Positions 1 to 4,899 of a DNA stretch of 8,340 bases are shown piece after piece. Numbering within the stretch: the stretch's first letter is position 1; each line of letters begins with the position of its first letter. The notes below the pieces were generated by a model. It did no database searches. It was not told the origin of the DNA and saw only the letters and a program-made list of their open reading frames with translations. The position numbers and the translations under genes are program-made. This DNA comes from DALYLB01 sp046154695 (GTDB lineage: Bacteria; Acidobacteriota; Blastocatellia; RBC074): positions 1 through 8,340 of the forward strand of contig JBJXFI010000255.1 of the NCBI GenBank assembly GCA_046154695.1, written 5' to 3'.

Positions 1-12
1 ACAGGGAGAGAG

Positions 13-837
13 ATGAATCTATTCTCTTTTTTGAAGGGCGAGGAGCGAGCGAAGCCGGAAGCGGAGGGCGAGACGTCCGGCGCGGATCGTCAGACGTTTT
101 TCATCCACATCCCAAAGGCGGCCGGAACCTCGTTTATGTCATTCCTGTGCAGCCATTTCAACGAGGAGGGGATCCTGCGGGACGCGTATTGGGAATCGAT
201 GCGAAAGCAGCCGATTGAGCGCCTGCGACGCTTCCAGTTGATCTCGGGGCACGCCGGATATGACCTGGTATTTCATTTGAGGAATCCGTTCATTGTGACG
301 GTCATGCGCGAGCCGGTCGATCGTCTCTGTTCCGTCTATGAATTTCTGAAAGGATTATTCGAGCGTTCGCCCGACGAGACGCATCCGGACCCGGATGTGC
401 GGGAGTTGTTCCAACTCTGGAAGGTGATCGTGCGGCGGCCGTTCGAGGAGTTCCTGGAGAGCCCGGAGGGTCCGGCGCGCGCGGCGCTGCTGGAAAACCC
501 GCAGGCGCGGCAACTGGCGCAATCCACGCCCTATCTTCTCACCGATTTTCCGGACGATCTGCTTCGCGGCCTGGCCGTTTCGCGGCTGAAGAAGATCGAC
601 GTCGTCGGCTGCGTGGAGCATTTTGCCGAGTCGGTCGATCTCACATGCCGCAAAAAAGGCTGGGCGCCGCCGGAAGACCTCAAGACCTATTATCTGAACA
701 TCACCGAGAACCGCTCGATCCGCGACGGCCTGAATCCCGCCGTCCGAAAGAAGATCGAGCGGATGTGCGCGGTCGACATGGAACTCTATGAGATCGCCCG
801 CGAGCGGCTCTTCAACGACCTTCTGCAATATAAATGA
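13..837 (+). CDS. Sulfotransferase family 2-type protein (PAPS-dependent)
   Basis: A 274-residue protein that probably transfers sulfate from PAPS to a carbohydrate or other surface acceptor. The 5'-phosphosulfate loop is visible near the N-terminus as IHIPKAAGTS (residues 31-40, with the loop Lys at 35). The 3'-phosphate-binding block is VMREPVDRLCSVY (97-109, with Arg99 and Ser107). The C-terminal stretch with N..SIRD and a D..LYEIARERL helix is also usual in this family. There is no signal peptide or membrane segment, so it looks cytoplasmic, perhaps membrane-associated like other polysaccharide sulfotransferases. The ATG follows a purine-rich AGGGAGAG at 3-10, which supports this start. 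The acceptor cannot be read from the sequence, and no glycosyltransferase or sulfate-activation gene lies in the window. The family call is firm; the substrate is unknown. Confidence 0.85.
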   Translation: MNLFSFLKGEERAKPEAEGETSGADRQTFFIHIPKAAGTSFMSFLCSHFNEEGILRDAYWESMRKQPIERLRRFQLISGHAGYDLVFHLRNPFIVTVMREPVDRLCSVYEFLKGLFERSPDETHPDPDVRELFQLWKVIVRRPFEEFLESPEGPARAALLENPQARQLAQSTPYLLTDFPDDLLRGLAVSRLKKIDVVGCVEHFAESVDLTCRKKGWAPPEDLKTYYLNITENRSIRDGLNPAVRKKIERMCAVDMELYEIARERLFNDLLQYK

Positions 838-865
838 GCCCGGGAGAGAGAATCATGCTCCGGCG

Positions 866-894
866 TTGCCTTGCCTGATTGAACTAACTATACT
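866..894 (+). promoter_or_regulatory. Candidate sigma-70-type promoter of mazEF
   Basis: TTGCCT (866-871) and TATACT (889-894) are separated by exactly 17 bases, a good match to a housekeeping -35/-10 pair. The expected start of transcription is about 900-902, at or next to the A of the mazE ATG. No Shine-Dalgarno-like sequence precedes that ATG. TTGCC also occurs three times here (866-870, 871-875, 894-898) and could be operator half-sites, though this is speculative. Confidence 0.55.
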
Positions 895-901
895 TGCCCG
901 C

Positions 902-1138
902 ATGGAAACAGTTGTGATCATTCCGGACGATGTTTTTCGAAAGGCGGAAGATCTGGCTGCATTGCTGGGGATGTCGCGCAGCGAAGTATATGCTGCGGCG
1001 CTCGCAGAGTTCATCCACGATCGCCGCGACCAGCAGATTACCGAACGTCTGAACGAAGTCTATGCCGGAGAGGCTTCAGACCTCGATCCCGCCATCCAGA
1101 AAATGCAGACAGTTTCATTGTCGTCGGAGCAATGGTAA
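902..1138 (+). CDS. mazE: MazE-like ribbon-helix-helix antitoxin
   Basis: A 78-residue protein with the layout of a ribbon-helix-helix antitoxin. It has a short beta strand (TVVIIPDD, residues 3-10), a first helix (VFRKAEDLAALLG) and a second helix after the turn (MSRSEVYAAALAEFI). The C-terminal tail, LDPAIQKMQ through the final SLSSEQW, matches the toxin-binding tail of MazE proteins of this type. It should neutralise the downstream MazF and repress its own promoter by DNA binding. The reading frame stays open further upstream to an ATG at 788, but that extension overlaps the sulfotransferase and resembles nothing in the family. Residue 1 at 902 places the strand exactly where RHH antitoxins start. 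The gene overlaps mazF by one base at the chosen mazF start. Confidence 0.88.
   Translation: METVVIIPDDVFRKAEDLAALLGMSRSEVYAAALAEFIHDRRDQQITERLNEVYAGEASDLDPAIQKMQTVSLSSEQW
1126..1129 (+). promoter_or_regulatory. Ribosome-binding site deciding the mazF start
   Basis: GGAG lies inside the last codons of mazE. It is 8 bases before the ATG at 1138 but only 2 bases before the alternative in-frame ATG at 1132. The spacing favours 1138. Confidence 0.5.
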
Positions 1139-1476
1139 TGCGGCGTGGGGATCTTTGGTGGGCGAATCTGCCGGAACCTGTGGGCTCGGGGCCGGGATAC
1201 CGGCGACCAGTGCTGATCATTCAGGCCGACGCCTTCAATCGCAGTCAGTTGAAAACCGTCATTGTTGCCGTCATCACGAAAAACATGGCGCTTGCCGCAG
1301 CGCCGGGGAATGTGCTGCTATCCTCCAATGACAGCGGCCTCCTCCTCGATTCTGTTATCAACATCTCTCAAATAATTACCCTCGACCGATTTCTGCTGAC
1401 CGAATACATCCATAGCCTGCCCACATCGATGATGACGAAGGTTGAGAAGGGGCTGCGCCTGGTAATGCAATTGTAG
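1138..1476 (+). CDS. mazF: MazF/PemK-family endoribonuclease toxin
   Basis: A 112-residue protein of normal MazF length. Members cut mRNA at short sequence-specific sites and slow growth when the labile antitoxin is lost. The family landmarks are all present: RRGDLWWANL at the N-terminus, the YRRPVLIIQ strand holding the probable catalytic Arg23, VIVAVIT ending in the probable catalytic Thr47, and the DSVINISQIITLDRFLL segment of the second half. By-eye comparison with Bacillus MazF places Arg and Thr at the active-site positions. The start overlaps the mazE stop as TAATG, typical of translational coupling; an ATG two codons upstream (1132) is possible. No truncation or frameshift is seen, so the pair looks functional. 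The gene converges on the large secreted-protein gene with only 16 bases between the stops and no obvious terminator there. Confidence 0.92.
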   Translation: MRRGDLWWANLPEPVGSGPGYRRPVLIIQADAFNRSQLKTVIVAVITKNMALAAAPGNVLLSSNDSGLLLDSVINISQIITLDRFLLTEYIHSLPTSMMTKVEKGLRLVMQL

Positions 1477-1492
1477 CGTTCCACTTCATAAC

Positions 1493-4400
1493 TCACGGCC
1501 GCAGGAGGATGATCTGGGGATCGTCGGCGCGATCGTCATCGGCGGTGGCGCCGCGGAAGAAGTTCTTCATCGCGCCGCCCCCATCGACGGCGAAGAAGGT
1601 CAGTTGCCCGGGGGCCGCGTGAACGCGGATCGTCGCGCGCGGCAGCCCGCTCAGCCGCGTGAAGGTGACGACCTCCTCATTGCGGGTCTCGTCGCGCACG
1701 GATTGCCAGGAGCCGTTTTCAATAGGAACCGGAACCTGAAAGGCGCGATAGCCGCGCATCGTCCAGGTCCCGCCCGCGTGAATCCGCAGCTCCAATCCAT
1801 AACCGGTTCGATCATAGGCGCCATAATCGGCGTGAACCACGCCCATCGGCGAGATCGTAAAGCCGACCCGCCAGACGCCGGTGAGATTCGCGGCGCTCGA
1901 GGCTTCGCGCAGCCGCGGGTTTCCCTGCGGCGGCGCGTCGCGCCAGCATGCCTGGGGACTGCTGTCGAGATCGCAGTGAAACGGGTCGTATCGGGCGCCG
2001 TCCTCGCCGTATCCGCTGAAGCGCCGGCCGATCCGCAGCGAGGAAGAGGGCGGCCGCGTCCGTATCAATTCGTTTCGATCGATGCGCCCCTCCTCGTCCT
2101 CGCCCGCCAGCGGAATGGTCTTGTCCCAGGTGGCGCCGAGCGTCAGGCTCCAATACCATCGATTGAATTGCGGGCTCCAGGCCCGGCCGATGCCCAGATT
2201 CTTCCAGACGGGATCGAGCAGAAGCGCATGCTCGGCCATCGAGGCCTTCCATCGTTCGAGAACCTGCGGGCCCTGCGCGTCGCCCGACGCGGCCAGGGCG
2301 TCCTCCTGCACGAGCGCCACCGCGCCCGGAAAGCCGAAGGCGCGGGCGCGCTGCGCCGGCGAGCGCCCGATGCTGTCCGCCTTTCCGAGATCGTTTCGCG
2401 CGGCCATATCCCGCGCCATCCATTCGCTCGCCTGCGTCAGCGTGATCGACGGCCCGAGCGGACCGCGTCCCTGCCCCAGACGATACTGATTGATCGCATC
2501 GAGCAGCCGCTGCTCCTCCCCATCCAGGGGGATGGCGGCGGCCGGGAGTTCATTGGGGCGTGGGGTCGGGGTCGGGGTCGGAGTCGGGGTCGGGGTCGGG
2601 GGCGGGGTCGGGCCTGGGGGTGGACTCGGCGCCGGCGGCGGCCGGGTCGAATTGGAGAAGAAGACGAAGGCGTTGAACTCCGGCGCGCTCTTCGCCCCCG
2701 TGTTCATCGGCACGAGGATGGGATTTCCATCATAGATGCCCGAGAGAACCGGCGGCCCGAAGAGATTCTGCGCATCGCGGATCTCGTATCGATCCCCCGG
2801 CCGCATCAGGCGGGAGAGGTCGATCTCGACGGCGGTTCGCAGATCCCAGTTATAGACGGCGATGTTGGCTCGTCCCGCCTGATAGAGGTTCGGCCGGATG
2901 AAGACGCGCGAACCGGTCGGGCGCGTGTTGAGGGCCCGGCTGTCGCGCTCCTGCCCGCTCACCTGCTGCCATTGCTCGAAGCTGTAGTTGCGGCCTTCCA
3001 CGCCGGCCTTGTACCCGATCGGGAATTTATTCGAGCCTGAAAAATAGACGTTGTTGTTGCAGATGTAATTCGCGGCCGTGCGGCCGGACGGCGCCTCGAT
3101 CACGAGCAGTTCCCCGCCCCCGATGAAGGTGTTTCCCGTCATCTGCACATTCTCCCAGCGGCTGATGTAGCCGAGGGTCGAGCTGCTGCCGACGAAATAG
3201 TTGTCCCGGACGACGACATCCTTGTTGCGGGCCGCCGTGTACCCGAGCTGAATGTTCGGCCCCGTCGAATTGAGCGGATGATAGGTATAGTTGCTGATCC
3301 AGGCGATCCGCTCGGCCGGGTTGATCCCCGCGCCGACCATCATGTTGTCCAGACGGTTATTGCTTGGGCGCGGGCGGGCGGAGGATCCGTTGTTGAACGC
3401 GATGTTGCCCTCGAAATGAATGCCGATCGTGTAGCCCTGTTCGGTATAGGCCTTCATTCCCGTGGCGTAGTTGTCGAAGGAGATGACGTCCCGAATCTGT
3501 TTCGCGCCGGTCCGGTTTTGAATGTAGATGCCGTGGCCGTTGCCGCGGAAATCGCCGGCGTCCTCCCAGCCGTTGCGATAGAAGACGCCGCCATAGATCT
3601 CGGAATCCTCCGCCGATTGCCAGAAGCCGACGGCGTCTCCGCAATCGTGAACGATGAGGTTGATTAATTTGACATGATGGCCGTAGACATTGAGGCCGGT
3701 CGGGCGAACCTTGGTGCGGTCGGGATGGGGGTTCGCGACCTCGAAATCGGCGTACCAGACGTAGCCGCCCTCGATGCGAATGCCGCCCTCGATTGTGGCG
3801 CGCTCGCCTGCAAGCTGGCGAACCTGAATCGGCGCGGCCGCCGTCCCCGTCAGTTTGCTGAGAAACGGCGGCTGATCGGTGCCCGAGAGGCGCGCGTTGG
3901 CCAGTCGATACGTCCCTCCGCGAAGCCAGATCGCATCGCCGGGGCGGGCCGGGCCAGTGCCCGAGAGCGCGGTCGCCAGATCGAGCGGGCGCTCCCGGCT
4001 TCCGTCATTCGAGGCGCTCCCGTTCGGCGCGGCGTACAGGTTCCGCGACGGCACAGGAAAGGAGATCACCGGCGGATATGGCGTCGCGACCAGCGTCGGC
4101 ACCGAGATCGGCGTGGGCGTGGATACCGGCGTCGCCGGCGCGGCTCCCTTCGTGGCGACCGGCGCCGTGTTCGAGGGCGGCGACAGGACTTCGACCCCCG
4201 GCGCCACCGTGCGAATCTGATAGTAATAGGTCATTCCGGGCATCAGCCCGTCATCGACATAACCGGACGCCGTCGCGGCGACCGCCCCGATCAGATCGAA
4301 CTTCTGCGGCGAGGACGCCAGCGCCCGATAAATGCGGATCGAGGCGATCGCCCCCGGACTGGAGATGGTCCATGAGAGCTGATTCTGCGTCGAGGAGAGC

Positions 4401-4582
4401 GGGCTTCCCCATAACCGGATCTTCTGCCGGACGGACTGCGCCTGAACCACGCCCGTCAAGGGCAGCCCCATCGAAAAGACCACGATAAAAACGAGAATAC
4501 GCCAGATTTCAGCGCCCGCCCATCGGGCCATCCGATTGGACGGGTGAAAACGAACGCGTTGGTGAGAACGACTGCTCGGCAT
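1493..4582 (-). CDS. Secreted FN3 / right-handed beta-helix / CAP-domain protein
   Basis: A 1029-residue exported protein. It opens with a long basic n-region, then a hydrophobic core (WRILVFIVVFSMGLPL) and a likely signal-peptidase site after VQA (about residue 48). An FN3-like sandwich follows (about 51-144, IRIYRA through TYYYQIRTV), then a Pro/Thr linker to about 179. Next is a parallel beta-helix of the pectate-lyase-like type (about 180-535), opened by NLYAAPNGSASNDGS and GDAIWLRGGTYR and rich in Asn and Gly ladders, then a small beta domain (to about 645). A Pro-Thr linker (647-677) leads to a CAP/SCP-like domain (about 689-824: LLDAINQYR, HALLLDPVWKNLGIG, WYWSLTLG). The end is a GTW-rich lipocalin-like region (about 895-1029). 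A role on surface polysaccharide or in adhesion is inference. The frame is open to 4660, but the ATG at 4582 has the only good ribosome site. Substrate and partner are unknown. Confidence 0.85.
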   Translation of the reverse strand: MPSSRSHQRVRFHPSNRMARWAGAEIWRILVFIVVFSMGLPLTGVVQAQSVRQKIRLWGSPLSSTQNQLSWTISSPGAIASIRIYRALASSPQKFDLIGAVAATASGYVDDGLMPGMTYYYQIRTVAPGVEVLSPPSNTAPVATKGAAPATPVSTPTPISVPTLVATPYPPVISFPVPSRNLYAAPNGSASNDGSRERPLDLATALSGTGPARPGDAIWLRGGTYRLANARLSGTDQPPFLSKLTGTAAAPIQVRQLAGERATIEGGIRIEGGYVWYADFEVANPHPDRTKVRPTGLNVYGHHVKLINLIVHDCGDAVGFWQSAEDSEIYGGVFYRNGWEDAGDFRGNGHGIYIQNRTGAKQIRDVISFDNYATGMKAYTEQGYTIGIHFEGNIAFNNGSSARPRPSNNRLDNMMVGAGINPAERIAWISNYTYHPLNSTGPNIQLGYTAARNKDVVVRDNYFVGSSSTLGYISRWENVQMTGNTFIGGGELLVIEAPSGRTAANYICNNNVYFSGSNKFPIGYKAGVEGRNYSFEQWQQVSGQERDSRALNTRPTGSRVFIRPNLYQAGRANIAVYNWDLRTAVEIDLSRLMRPGDRYEIRDAQNLFGPPVLSGIYDGNPILVPMNTGAKSAPEFNAFVFFSNSTRPPPAPSPPPGPTPPPTPTPTPTPTPTPRPNELPAAAIPLDGEEQRLLDAINQYRLGQGRGPLGPSITLTQASEWMARDMAARNDLGKADSIGRSPAQRARAFGFPGAVALVQEDALAASGDAQGPQVLERWKASMAEHALLLDPVWKNLGIGRAWSPQFNRWYWSLTLGATWDKTIPLAGEDEEGRIDRNELIRTRPPSSSLRIGRRFSGYGEDGARYDPFHCDLDSSPQACWRDAPPQGNPRLREASSAANLTGVWRVGFTISPMGVVHADYGAYDRTGYGLELRIHAGGTWTMRGYRAFQVPVPIENGSWQSVRDETRNEEVVTFTRLSGLPRATIRVHAAPGQLTFFAVDGGGAMKNFFRGATADDDRADDPQIILLRP
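2555..2620 (+). repeat. GGGGTC hexanucleotide repeat encoding the Pro-Thr linker
   Basis: Imperfect tandem copies of GGGGTC on the plus strand encode alternating Pro-Thr in the minus-strand secreted-protein gene. At least nine runs of three or more G occur with mostly short 1-3 base gaps (for example 2562-2565, 2568-2571, 2574-2577, 2586-2589, 2592-2595, 2598-2602, 2604-2607). This fits a G-quadruplex on the template strand of the gene. Gain or loss of a unit would keep the frame and change only linker length. Confidence 0.8.
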
Positions 4583-4592
4583 GACGAAAGCG

Positions 4593-4599
4593 CCTTCCT
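4593..4599 (-). promoter_or_regulatory. Ribosome-binding site deciding the secreted-protein start
   Basis: On the minus strand AGGAAGG lies 10 bases before the ATG at 4582. The alternative in-frame ATGs at 4660 and 4531 show no comparable purine tract. Starting here also gives a signal peptide close to the N-terminus, though with an unusually long n-region. Confidence 0.6.
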
Positions 4600-4633
4600 G
4601 ATAATTGATGCGACCAGATGATGCAACGAACCT

Positions 4634-4652
4634 CGCCGGAGCAACTCCGGCG
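4634..4652. repeat. Perfect 8-bp hairpin in the leader of the secreted-protein gene
   Basis: CGCCGGAG and CTCCGGCG are perfect inverted copies around a 3-base CAA loop. No T-run follows on either strand, so it is not a classical terminator. With the candidate minus-strand promoter it would sit in the 5' leader of the secreted-protein mRNA, about 50 bases before the start codon. Confidence 0.55.
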
Positions 4653-4734
4653 GCGGCCATACATTACACGGGGCAGGTCTTGAACGTGAAGGGGATGAAG
4701 ATCCGCAGGGTCGCAGGGGTTGCTGACGAGCGGG

Positions 4735-4764
4735 AGTCTACCGCAGCCGCGAAACGGGGGTCAA
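4735..4764 (-). promoter_or_regulatory. Candidate promoter of the secreted-protein gene
   Basis: On the minus strand TTGACC (plus positions 4759-4764) and TAGACT (4735-4740) are 18 bases apart. Transcription would start near 4728, giving a leader of about 145 bases that contains the 4634-4652 hairpin. This is a by-eye call. Confidence 0.4.
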
Positions 4765-4828
4765 TTATTATTTCCGGCCTTGTCCGGACGCGGTGCGTTT
4801 GGACCGCGGCGGAGTCGCAAAATTCTTC

Positions 4829-4858
4829 TTGCCTCGGAGCCCACTATTTCGCTACCCT
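4829..4858 (+). promoter_or_regulatory. Weak candidate promoter of the TIR-NACHT-FGE gene
   Basis: TTGCCT (4829-4834) and TACCCT (4853-4858) are 18 bases apart, and transcription would start near 4865. The -35 hexamer is the same as at mazEF. The -10 is poor, and the start codon at 4900 has only a weak, too-close GAGG (4893-4896), so expression may be low or controlled. Confidence 0.25.
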
Positions 4859-4899
4859 GCGTGGGCATTGACGAATTTGCCATCGTTTTTCCGAGGCCT

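Larger units (their letters stand above)
4583..4899. other. Divergent intergenic region between the secreted protein and the TIR-NACHT gene
   Basis: About 317 bases with no convincing gene. It contains the ribosome site and leader of the minus-strand gene, a perfect hairpin at 4634-4652, a minus-strand promoter candidate at 4735-4764 and a weaker plus-strand candidate at 4829-4858. The frames that run through it extend the two flanking proteins with sequence that matches nothing in their families. Confidence 0.6.

Noticed and set aside
788..901. N-terminal extension of MazE from an ATG inside the sulfotransferase gene
   Set aside because: The extra residues precede the RHH strand, resemble nothing in the family and overlap the sulfotransferase end and the mazEF promoter.
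1477..1492. Bidirectional terminator between mazF and the secreted-protein gene
   Set aside because: The 16-base gap has no stem-loop and no T-run.
1604..3040. Long open frame (478 codons) on the plus strand
   Set aside because: It is antisense to the secreted-protein gene. Its composition is Arg/Gly/Ala/Pro-rich with no recognisable motif, as expected of an opposite-strand frame in GC-rich DNA, while the minus-strand frame has clear domains and a signal peptide.
4720..4899. N-terminal extension of the TIR-NACHT protein from an upstream ATG
   Set aside because: The 60 extra residues are low-complexity and unlike TIR proteins, and they would cover the candidate promoter. The ATG at 4900 places the TIR motif at the usual distance.
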